DNA of 64,000 nucleotides from Prochilodus magdalenae (Eukaryota; Chordata; Actinopteri; Characiformes; Prochilodontidae): the NCBI GenBank assembly GCA_024036415.1, contig JAMWET010000674.1:393501-457500 (forward strand), in the 5' to 3' direction. The first letter of the stretch is position 1; each line of letters begins with the position of its first letter. The notes below the pieces were generated by a model. The model was not told the origin of the DNA. It did not search any database and was given only the letters and a program-made list of their open reading frames with translations. Made by a program: the position numbers and the translations under genes. Below, piece after piece: positions 36,314 through 48,400 of this stretch.

Positions 36314-39300
36314 CTGCTGATGATAATCAAAGCAATGAATTACAACCTCAATTCCCAAACAGTCAGCCTCTGTGTAAAAAGTACATGTAAACAGAACGCA
36401 ATGACTTCTAAATCATATAGGCCCATATTTTATTCATAGCAGAACATAGAACACATAGCAGATACTGGAAGGGAGACGTTGTATCATTTCATGAAATGTA
36501 TTAACTCATTTAGAACTTGACAGCAGCAACGCATCCCAGGAATAAGTTAGGGTCAACCAAAAGGATGGAAAAGTGAGTGGTTTTAATGAATAACAGCCTA
36601 AGGAGCAATCTGTATGTTCTATTGTGAATAAAATACGGGTGTATGAGCATCCCAACTTTTATTAACTTTATTAGTTAATAAATTATTTTTTTGTTATTCA
36701 TATAATTATAATAGGATTTATAATTCATAACTGTATTTGCTTTGTTTATCAGACTGGATTAACATAAACAGAAAATGTGACATATTTGAGAAAATGTGAT
36801 TATTTTTTCCTCCAAAATTTCAGTAAGTAAATAGTAATTGTGTATTAAAATGTGCGGAAGTCTGTTCCCTGCAGAGGATGTGTTATTATACACTGATACA
36901 TAGAAAATCAACAAAACATGTAATTACCTGCTGTATCACATAGGTTACATTTACATAGGGTGCTCTGGGCTTGTCTTGACTACTAGGCATTGAAAGAAAA
37001 ATGAATTTTGCTATTCCATTTCACTTAGGTCTTACTTTGATGACAAGGTACCGTGGTGGGTCTCTAGCCATACGGGTGAATTCATTGGCTAGCTCTTTGA
37101 AGGTTGGTCGAACATTCTCATCAATCATCCAGCCTGCCAGGAGAATGAAATATGTTAGATTTTCTGCACTCAAGTGCTTTAATACCCCAAGGTGATGAAG
37201 ACACCGAGTGAACTCACATTTGACCATGACCATGTAAACGTCTATTGTGCAGATCTGAGGCTGAGAGAGTCGTTCGCCCTTCTCGAGCAGGTCTGGAATT
37301 TCCTGTGGTCGCATTGAAGCATAAGGCTCTGCTCCATATGACATCATCTCCCAGACAGTTACACCTACACAAAGCGGGAGTTGGCAGGAAACAGAGTTTT
37401 AACCATTAATCATGTTTATTTTCAGCGACCCCCGCATACTGTCACTGTCACAGGAAAACCACAATGATAGCACTGGTAAACATTTCTTACACTATATAAA
37501 AACAAAAGCTGCTCTTTACATTTCATAGTGAACGGACCAATAAAAACCTTATTATTCTGTTACATTCGCAGCGATTGTGTTAAGAATGCTTTAGAATGTG
37601 ATTCGCTGCCTCTATAAAGTGAACATATATAATCTATGAAAGCCTTAAAATATAAACTAGCTCATGGAATTATACAGTCTCCTTAAAAACTTCCACAATG
37701 GAACTTTACAAGAGGATCAGAGAGCCTTCTTAACTTACAGTGGAGGGTGATACAACAAGACTTGTTCTAAGCAATTTCAGACAAGTTATTTTTGTCTTGG
37801 TATCATGATTATTCACTAAATTAAAAGGGGAAGTAGAGTTTTTAAGCTGAAGACATTTATATATACATTAGAGGTGGAAATGGCCTGTCAGACATGAAGA
37901 GTACATGTGGTATATCAGGACATGTATTGTTTCAGACATCTCATCTGTTGGAATATGTATACTCACCATAGCTCCAAACGTCACTCTGATGTGTATACCT
38001 GCGGAACAGAATACTCTCGAGGGCCATCCACTTGATTGGTGTCTGGAAAGAGAAATACAGTCAAAGAACAATTAGTCCAACCAGTCATCAATGCCATCTC
38101 ATACAGGAGTACCCTGTTGTTAGAGGTGCTGCCCTGCGAAGGCGGTTTACCTTTACTTCGTTGTAGAAATATTTCTTGTCGTCTGGGTAGAGCAGGTCAG
38201 CAATGCCATAGTCAGCAATCTGGACCATAAAGTCACTCTTTAGCAGGATGTTCCGAGCAGCTAGGTTCCTATGGACTATCCTCTGCTCCTCAAGGTAATA
38301 CATACCCTAGGGTACATATATAGTGAGAGAGACAGAAAGAAAAGACAGGAAGAAGGTGAAGGCCAAAGAAAGACAGAACAGACTTACAGTCTTAGGAAAT
38401 ACAACACTGTACATGGCATTTATTATCCAGTTTTATCTATAGATCTTTTCATAACATAGGGCTTTTTGTGTTATATTATATGCTATCCTCATCCACAATG
38501 TTTTAATCTATAGGTTATAGTAACTATGATGACCTTTTGTGTTCATGTTCATAAATTCAGCCGGTGTAGCATTGATTTTGATTTTAGATTTTACGGTATT
38601 TAGCTGACACTCTTATCCAGAGCGACTTACAAGGTTAATCATATTACAGGTGGGCCAATGTAGTGTTAGGAGTCTTGCCCAAGGACTCTTATTGGTGTAG
38701 CACAGCATAGTCACTCAGCCCGGGATGCGAACCCCAGTCTCCCACGTGTGGTGGTGGCTATTTGGCGGGTAGTGGTGTTATCCGCTGAGCTACACCAACC
38801 ACAACCATTGATATTATTAAACCAATCAATTAATAAATCAATCTTTATTTTTATAGCGCTTTTTACAACAGATGTTGTCACAAAGCAGCTTTACAAAGAA
38901 TCTTTACAAAGAATCTGGTGTTCGAGCCCCCAATGAGCAAGCCGAGGGAAACAGTGGCAAGGAAAAACTCCCTTAGTTAGGAAGGAAGAAACCTCAAGAG
39001 GAACCAAGACTTAAAGGGGGAACCCATCCTCCTCGGGTCAACACCAGATACAAGACAGCACTAGAAAGCAGAGTATAGTGTCTGATTAGTCTGTAATTAT
39101 GTTGGTGGTTCATAAGATGGGTCAGCAGGCACAGGCCAAGCTTCCACAGTGCAAACACTGGAAGGTTCAGACTGGGTTCTTCACATGCACAACTATGGGT
39201 GTTTCCTATAATCGAGAAATTGTGGTTTTGGATTACAGCAACAAGAACCGCTATTAAACCACAGGTTGGTACTACTGGTTGATATTATCCCCCATCTGAT

Positions 39301-42300
39301 ATGTCAGTCAGGCCCTAATTCCTAATTACACTGGCTATGTTCACCAAACATCCTGAAAACATGTCCATGTGAAAAACCCACACACACAAACTAAACACGC
39401 AGACCACTGACCTTGGCAATCTGCACACACCAGTTGAGTAGCCTCTGTTGGTTGAGGCTGTTCTTGTGTCGCCGGATATGTTCCAGTAAGGATCCCTGAG
39501 GGCTGAGCTGGGTGACCAGCTGTAAGGCGGTACCTGGACAGATACCCAGGAGCCGAACGATGTAGGGATGGTCCAAACTCCCCATCGCCAACATGTGCTA
39601 TCAGACAGAGATTATGGTTGATTGAGTATGGTATGTATCATGTAGGTACAGTCAATTAGATTATATGTCTTAACTTGGACACACTATTTAGAGCATGATT
39701 ATAATGCATTTGCTGAATTTAACATATCAGAAAAAATAAAGCTCTAAATATGCAAGGCTGTAATTTATGTTCAATTTCTCTCGTCATATAACTTAATAAA
39801 CAGTAATGGTGCATTAAAGTATGTTCTCTGTATATAATGTGCACTTACTGTCACATAGAAAATCACCAAAACATGTCATTTACCACTTCTGCTTAATGTT
39901 TAATCTCTATGTGTATATATTACAACTCACATCAGTAACTTCATGGAAAGTCTGGCGTCCAGTTCGGTCCTGAATAGTTTTTATGGCCACTGGGATCTTT
40001 ATAGTGTCTCCTTCTGGAATCCACACGCCCTGAGAAAGAAAAAGAGAGGGAGAGAGATATGGGTCTGGTAAGTCAACTGAGCAGATGGGTGGTTATGCTG
40101 GGTGGTGGTAGTGTCTGATGTCCGAAAGGTTTTAGATTGCCTTATTTGATGAAATAAGTACCTTGTGGACAGTCCCAAAGACTCCAGAGCCCAGTAGTTT
40201 GAGCTTCCGTAGTTCAGACACTCTGAAGATGCGAGCATGAACTTTTGTCCCCTTTTCACCAGGATCCAATGGCTCAAAACTCTGGAGATATTTACCAACA
40301 ATGCATATAAGCAAGCATTTAAACCAGGAACAAAGGGAGACAATGATGTGTAAATATTTGTCTTAGAAAAGTCCTGAACAAAGCACACCTCTCCACTCTG
40401 GAGGTATCTCCTCAGGGCACGTTTGCGTCTGATGGCGAGACTCCGGCGATACAGAACAGTCATAACGAACACAGAGAATGCAATCAACACTGCAGCTATA
40501 GCACCCAACACAATTGCAGCCACTGGCAACCTGTGTGCAACACATACACAGACCAGAATTAGAGTAATACTCGAGTCCTCTTTGAAATTGTTCTGTAATG
40601 CAGTTTCTGACCAGCAGAGGGAGATACTTACACAGACGCACCCCTGGACTCCACACAGTCGGTCTTTCCCGGCCCAGTGCACCTACAACACACATACACG
40701 AACCATCAAAACTGTGGATGCTGTTTTTATTCCAACACTCAGTACAAGCTTGACTGTTAAGACATGTAGGCCTCAGTACATGACTCGAGAGAAGAACTTT
40801 TCTGCTAGTCTTATTTTCTGTAGGACTGACTCCACTGCACCATATGAGGAATTATATATATATAGGAATTTTCCATATTCCCATATAATCCTATATATTC
40901 CATACAAAAAATGTGTTTTTAAAAATAAACAAAACATTCCTGTTTGGTTTATATGGAATATTTTTAGTATCCTGGACATTGTCTTATAGGGCTGCACTTC
41001 TAAACAGTAAGGGTTCCCTTTAAGGCTATATAATGGTACCAGGGCATCTATTGCAGTCATTGCCCTTTTATAAGGCAACTCTGTTGGTAAATGAGCTGGA
41101 GGAAGCAGCGCTGCAGTGTTGCAGCATGTCTGAGGCTATTAGGTGTTTAGAGCTAAAGGGCAGAGCAGCATTACTCAGAGGGAGGGCAGGGATACTGTAG
41201 TGCTGCATAAAAAAGAAACTAAAAATAAGTCAAAACAATTCATATCTACAGTATAATCACAACGAGGAGTTTAAAAACAACAGGCTGTAGTGATGCCATA
41301 CACTCTAACTGCCATATTACATTTTTATATTACAAATGTTATTAATGTTTTTTTTCTTATGCAATCCAATTATTTCAAAGAAGAAATTAATAAATGAGAA
41401 ATATATCTGGATACTTTTGATCTATTTCTACAATTAATTAAAATGATATTGAAGATGAAATATGATTAATTCAGGAATTCAGTTTTATTAGAACTTGTCT
41501 CTTGTTAGCTTTCTTAGTCATTTTAGACCCTCTGTTCATCATTCTGGACACATAAAAAGTCCTATAAAAATTTTATTTACAGCTTTATAATTATTGAAAA
41601 ACATTAAGATCATTTTAAACAAACCTGTAAGATATTACTGAAAACGTCTAAAACATTTATGTAGCCGCTTCAAACCTGTCACACTGCCTTACAGTCCTGT
41701 AGCCTACAACTCTTAACGATGGCCACCCGGACTTCAACCCCTGGAATCCTTCTGGGCGTCACATGACTTTGTATTCATCACCAGCAACCAATCTCAGCCC
41801 ATGTCTCCATTTCAGCTCACCTAATTACTAATTCCTGTCACCTGTTCATTGCCTGGTCATATTCTTATACAAGCTGTTCGTTTTCTATCCCAGTTGCTGA
41901 AGCATTGCCACAGTTTACTGCTGTCTATTAAACCTTTAGTCTTTTACAGCATTTCATTGTGCTCTTCTCTTTGTGATTCCTGAATGTCCCTTTTAATGCC
42001 CCCTTTGGTTATTGGTTGCTGTACTCTGGATGTGATCCTGGACTGTGTTTTGGCTCTGCTATTGGGTTCCCTTTTTGTATTAAAGCCTCTAACCTAGGTT
42101 TATCTGTGAGCGCTTGGCCTAGTCTGTTGCTTCAAGTGTGTATATGCATATCTCTTGAAGTTGTACCTTTGCTTGATGCGTTTGGGGCATACAGCATAAG
42201 GTATATGACAGTGGGCTGTAGTTACCCTATTACGGCATATCTCACACATATAACTCACCCGAGGGTACAGTTGGCATAACAGGGCTGGCATTTGTGTTGA

Positions 42301-42420
42301 GCGTTAGGAAATTTAAATATGATGAGTCCCTTTTCTCCCATAACTCCTTCTGGGCATGACGAGACACAGTGTGGTCCATCCTGCAGCCTCGCACATACCT
42401 CACAATTATCTGCCCCCTAT

Positions 42421-42480
<60 letters not shown>

Positions 42481-45400
42481 ATTTAATGTGAAACGTAACA
42501 CGACACAAACATCAGAAAATTAGTGGTGGTGAGTGACAAAGGAAGAAACACAGAGAAAGGTAAAATAAAAAGAATAAATGGAGAGGAAGGTGGGGAAAGA
42601 GGAAGAAAAAAAGGAGAGAGAAGGAGAAAGTAGAGGGGGGAGAAACAGAAAGAGAACAATAAATAAGGACAGAGAGAGAGAAAGAAAGAGAAAGAGACAG
42701 AGTGAAACAAAGAGGTGTCTGTACCGGCCCATGGCAGGTATGTCTGTTCTCCTGCACTGCACACTCTGAGTGACATGGCATACACTCTCCGTTAGGCCCT
42801 GCAAACTCTCGTCTCCTGAAAAACACACACGATATACAAACGTTTCAACCCAGTTCAGTAATACTAAAACCCGGTTCTAACAGATAAGTTAAAACCCTAA
42901 CCTAGTATCTCAAATGACTCATTTCCTCAAATGCCTGACTCAATATCTCAAAATAATTATGCATATAATTACTCAGAGACAGGATTAAAATATACAGTCA
43001 CTGAACCCAGTTATATAATCTTCTCTTCATAGAGGTTTTCCACAAAACAAGGTAGATTTATTTAACCAATTGTGTTTACACACAGTGGAATTTGACCTTT
43101 CGCATTTAACCCATAAGTGCAATGAACCACCCACATACACAAACCTGCCCAAAGTGTTGGGGAGCTCTATCTATGATACTCATGGTGCTCCTCAAGGGCA
43201 CTTCAGTCACATCCTCTTGGTTCAGGTAATTGAACTGGCCAACAGCCAATCACAGAGTTGGTTCCCTAACCTCCAGCTCAATGTGAAATTTAAAACCGAA
43301 TCTAAATCAAAGATTTCCAAAATCAAAGGAACTCTTTAGGATTTGAAATTTGAATGAATTTAGTTTTCCATTTGGGAGGTGGGGTAACCCCAGTCTACCA
43401 CAGGGCTGCTGTAATGTTGATGACCGAATTGACCAGGATAAGACATCTTCGTAGAAATAACAGAGATGGGAGTAGCTACACAGTTTTCCCACTGTCTTTA
43501 GAAAAGATTAGTTAGCTGTGATCTCGTTTACATAATTAGCATCACAATTAGCCTGGAAATTCACAGCCAACAGTCAACTTCATCGCATAAAATCTTGTAC
43601 ATGCAGGCTTTCTGGAATTCCACCTTACTTCAGAAATTCCTCTTCCATAGAATTTAACAGCGTATCACAAACATGCCAGTTCTCACTTGAGTAATATAGC
43701 CTTAGGTTATTTCTGCCTCAGGGTTGTTTATAGACGATGTGCTGAAATCTTTCATGAAGCAGGAACACAAAGAGTCAATGTACATGCCACATTTGAACAG
43801 GATACTAACAACTACCAACTCCTTTCCTACAATCATGAGGCCCTAAAGTCCACACAAAGGCAGCACAACAAAGTACAAGGTACAAACAAACACACACACA
43901 TTCATACTGACCCTTCCAGGAAGTTGCACTGTGGTACGCAGGTTCCTCCTCTGGTATAGTTCTTACAGGACAGACACTGATCTGGTCCTGGACCCCAGCA
44001 GCCATCAGACGAGCAAAGTGGATCACACACATGGCCTTCATCGACTGCGTCAGACACACACACATTTCTGTCACTTCAAATGTTTGAGAACCCTCGCAAT
44101 TTAAAAATGATTCCCGCATGTGCACAGTCGTTTACAGCTGAAGCTGACGAAAAACATGACATGTGCTCTTCTTTATCTTGCACAGTTCTCAATGTAAATA
44201 TGAGAAATTCATCATTAATACAACATTTATTTTCTTATACTTGATTACATGTCCTCCGCTCTTAATGGTCCCATGTCCTAAATATTTCTTAGGTCCACTT
44301 TTAACCGGCAGAAATTAAACTTGGTTGGTAGGTTTGACATTGTAAGAAATGGAAAAGTTTCACACTCAGATCCGCATGTGATGTAAGCAAGGACTGACCC
44401 AATTCCAGACATTCAGTAAGCAATGATGCCCTCCATAAGTCATCCTGTTAGTGCCAGCAACTTTGGCAGACAGCCGCACGATGCAGGACTACATGAACAC
44501 AGACCGTTAAGACGACTACCCATAACACCACATTAACATTTTGGGTCATTTATAAACTATGTCAGGTGAATATACCGTATGTCCACTCTGTCCACCACAG
44601 AACGCAAATGATGCGTAAAAGATAAAGATTAAATAAATTTGCTGTCTTGTGTCATGTCCTCTCAGTCTCTCAGCATATCACAGACACCTGCACATCTGGT
44701 TTTATCTCACAGAGTCTCCAGGTCAGCAAGTTACTTAAAATATTTTTAATATTAGAAATTATTAGGTGAAATATTTTACTTTTCGGTCCTGCTCTGCAGA
44801 GAGCATGCTAAACAGCATTACCACTCTGCTTTGGCTTTTACAGAGTGCTCTGTAAGATGACCTGGCCTGGTCACCAAGCCTAACTAAGACATGGCAGGGG
44901 AACAAATCTGAGATAAGCGTTTTTAATTTGTTGTTAGTAACCAGCTGCACAGAAACTCCAACACAGTGTTATTCGTTCTTTCCTGTTAGTTTCTAGTGCA
45001 CATTTAGAAACACACTTCAACTTTCTCTGTTTTGCTTTAGTTGTCTACGCTGAATTGTTTTCATGGTGATGAGAAGCTACTGGATATATCTGCTCTGTTC
45101 AAAAAGCAGTCTAGACAGAAACACCCTCTAACCTGTTGTTGGCTGAACAGGTAAATGTAAATGAGATTGTTCTGTGATATCATAGAAACTAACGATTCTA
45201 TTTTTGCAGCATAGTTTCCATACATGAACCAGCAGTTGTATACTGTTTGTTGTATACTGTTTGTTGTATACTTCGTTTGATCTTTTTACTCCTTTACTTT
45301 TACGTTAAAGAGGGAGGGAAAATCATTTTTTAATGATGTGTTAATAACGACAGTAATTCAGCCAAGTATAGATCATTTCGGCCTCCTGTAATTCTAGCCC

Positions 45401-48400
45401 ACTGGTCCACAGATTGGGTGCACATTTCGTCTGAGGTTTGTGTGTGCCCAGTTCAGTATTTCACCTGCTGTTCCATAAAATTGTCACTGAGATCTGGTGA
45501 TTTTGCTGGTCAGTCCAGCTGTCCCATTTTACTATTAGGCTTACTGAAGTCACATACACAGACCCTATAGTTGTCACCCTGGAATGTGGGAGTGTCAGTT
45601 TTGTGTTCTGCTCAGACATGAAGCACAGAGTTTGTGGAAGAGTGGCCTAAAATGGAACCTCAATAGACTAAAGTAATCCCTACCTGACAGTGCTGTTATA
45701 AAGGCAAGGAGATGCGTAACCAGGTATTAGAGGAGAAACGATGCATGTGACTAACTCTTTTGTCCGGGGAGCTTATGAAGTCAGGCTGTCACTGTTTGTG
45801 TAAGTAGTTTGGGAGTATTTTGTTATCATTCTAGAAACAATTCCTTTCGTCCCCAACCGAGTTTATGGTTGGAATCAACCAAAGAATTAACTCTGTAATA
45901 GAGGGACCTGTAATAGAGGGTCCATACCTTCCTGCTTCTTAACCCTTATATCTACATAACTCATACATTAGTTTAGTAGTAGTAATAGTTAGCAGAATAA
46001 TTGAGAATAATTCATAATTCAGTTACTGGACAATCATTTCTAAGATCATAAACTTATAATAATAAGCTTTTGGTTCAGAGGGTTAAAGGAGCAATATGTA
46101 TTTTTTTTAGTTTAAAACATTACAAAATTAACTTACATTATCAACAGAATGCGAAGAAATAACAGTTTTGATGGTAGGTCAAAGAGGTTGATGTATCATG
46201 TGGCAGAGATATAAAATGGAGTTAGCAAGCTGCTGGCCCCGGCCCATCTTGTCTCTTGATAGGGTTGATAGTGAGTCACCGTAGTGTCAAGTCAAATCAG
46301 TCCAACATGGGAAAATGGAGAAGTGACACTGCTGCCCTGACAACGTATTCATTCTAACCTCATGCCAATCATGTTGTATGTTCTGCTCTCAGTTAGATAA
46401 TTTAAGGATAAGCAGCCAATGAAAGTAAGAGTAAATGTAACAATGGCTGAAGCTTTTGGCCAGCAAGTGTTATAATGACCTTTAAGAATCCACATTTAGC
46501 AGCAAACAAAAGAAGTAATATAACAGAAGCAAAACTAGAGTTAACAGTGGCGCTGCTCTTCACTGGTGGAGATACTCTTGAGGGATTGTTTGGAACAGGA
46601 ATCCGACAAGTTCTGCGATTCTACAACTTGCTCCTTTAATACCTGTAGTTTAGTTTTGTTACGTGAACACACAAAGACCCACTTACTGCACTCATCCTGA
46701 AGGTGGTTCTCTTTGATGTCGATGTTTTTCTGCTGGCGCTGAGCCCGTGATCCAGTCCCGAACAGACGTGTCCAGTTGACAGTGTGGTGGTAGCAGAGCT
46801 TACTGTTCCCTGTGATGTAGATGCCCCCATCACTGATCTTCTTCAGGGAGTGCAGCCCTAGAGACTTCAGTGTGGGGATTCTCATCACCAGCAGAGCGTA
46901 GCCCCTAGTCAAAGTCAAAGTGAACTTATTGTCATTCAGACTACAACAGGAGTGCACAGCCTAATTAGATTGCGTTTCTCCAAACTCCGATATGCAAATA
47001 TAAACATAGTGCAAGCACACGAGACATACTAGTAACATAACAGTGCAGACGAGATATAAATATAAAAGGGGGGTAAGGTTTTGCAATAGAATGACTTGAG
47101 TTTGAATAGGTTTAGGAGTAATGCTTTCAAACCCAAAGACACAGATCATTCTGTGGACAAAACCAAGCAGCAGTAGTAGTGTTTTTGAGTCCTGCTCCCA
47201 ATTAGCTAAAATTGTCACTACCAAAACATTCACTACTAAAGCACTGGGTACAGTTTCAATAATGTTGGGATGTCCTTTAGTTCAAGTCATTTTGATAAAA
47301 CCTAGCTAAATTATTCTACCAAATGTATTCAGAGTCAGGGTTCAAAATGCATTTCAGTGTTCTGAACCCTGACTTTGAATACATTTGGCAGAGTAATCCA
47401 TAAACAAGCCATCATCATTGTTAAGAATAAACCTCCCATTGTTGCTACTTTCACTGAAGAAGGAAAAAAGTTCTTAACTTTAACGTAGGTCAACATTTAT
47501 GGCATTTTCACATGGTGTAATAAAAATTATGGAACTGGAATTTTAGACACCAGCTTAGCGTTTCAGTTGCCCTTATGCACATAAAAGGCATAGCGCCCCA
47601 GTTACGTAACACACATAGAAAGTTAATCATTCATGACAAGGTGATATTAAGGTGAAGTTAATCAAGGCATGGGGTCCTACCTTTTAGAGGTCGCTCCTCT
47701 GATGGAGGAAACGATGCAGAAAGGAAAGTGGGGCAGACACAAATACAAAGGAAGAAGATATTAACAGGGTAGACATTTAGGGTGTGCAACAACTGTAAGT
47801 GCAGTTCACTAACAAAGGCTATGGGAAAATTAGATGTTCCACACACACACACACACAGAGCAATGTGTGCATTAGAGTGCTATGCATTAACATGCCAAGG
47901 TGAGCACACTCAACATATACACAGAAGTGCAGTCAAATGAAAGGATTGTTATTTTTACAAGCACACAGACGGAAGGGCAGAGCAGTTCTTACTTGTAAAG
48001 ATTTCGGCCCTGTATAGTCGTCAGATTGGAGAAGACAGACAGATCTTTCATCTCCTCAGGCCATGACTGAATACTCAGAAAATCTATAAACCAGAACCAT
48101 ACACTGTCATACACTGCAGACAATAAACAAGGCAAGAAATGCAATATGCAGTTTGACAAACCTGTGATCTCCCTGACGGTGTTGAAGATTTTGAGCTTCT
48201 TGGGGTCGAGAGCTGAAATGTTGTTATACGGATCTCTGTAGGCGAGAAAGGAGTGTCACTGGTGTTCTCACAAAACACTTCACCAAAACATCTAGTTCAT
48301 AAAGTCCATCTATTTACTGGTGCAAAGTTGAAATTATACAAGATTCACTCATAGTCAAAAAAATAGTTGCACTCAGAAGCAATCAACTGACAGTAATGAA

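Larger units (their letters stand above)
37036..40530 (-). other. erbb3: erbb3 exons 17-24: transmembrane helix and pseudokinase domain
   Basis: Exons: 40389-40530, 40162-40281, 39931-40029, 39412-39597, 38151-38306, 37967-38042, 37218-37364, 37036-37133. Exon 17 encodes one hydrophobic helix followed by basic [10 protein letters not shown]. The kinase fold shows the glycine loop [12 protein letters not shown] with the ATP-anchoring lysine, and histidine in place of the alpha-C glutamate. HRNLAARN has asparagine for the catalytic aspartate, and DYG stands for the usual [13 protein letters not shown] and the [19 protein letters not shown]-lobe are conserved. Confidence 0.95.
40632..48235 (-). 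other. erbb3: erbb3 exons 10-16: rest of domain III, cysteine-rich domain IV, juxtamembrane
   Basis: Exons: 48162-48235, 47993-48083, 46687-46904, 43912-44044, 42725-42815, 42259-42416, 40632-40682, plus an optional 18-nt exon at 47681-47698. Domain III text includes [31 protein letters not shown], and [16 protein letters not shown]. Domain IV includes [47 protein letters not shown] and [13 protein letters not shown]. Exons 13 and 16 were placed by phase as well as by similarity. Confidence 0.93.

Noticed and set aside
35984..36358. 124-residue minus-strand frame taken as one exon
   Set aside because: It is exon 25 (36131-36313) with intron read-through; the donor at 36130 and the next exon at 35906-35974 restore the family layout.
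38583..38805. A functional tRNA gene on the minus strand (good A and B boxes)
   Set aside because: The cloverleaf is not maintained between the boxes and the unit continues into a SINE body and tail, so it is a retroposon.
40423..40989. 188-residue + strand open frame
   Set aside because: Antisense shadow of erbb3 exons 16-17 and intron; no family similarity, while the minus strand gives a perfect transmembrane exon.
42483..42828. Three overlapping minus-strand frames of about 100 residues rich in leucine, serine and phenylalanine
   Set aside because: Low-complexity translation of a GA/CT-rich intron next to erbb3 exon 14; only the first few dozen residues are the real exon.
45235..45275. 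Three tandem copies of GTTGTATACTGTTT
   Set aside because: A short tandem duplication without other features; recorded but not interesting alone.
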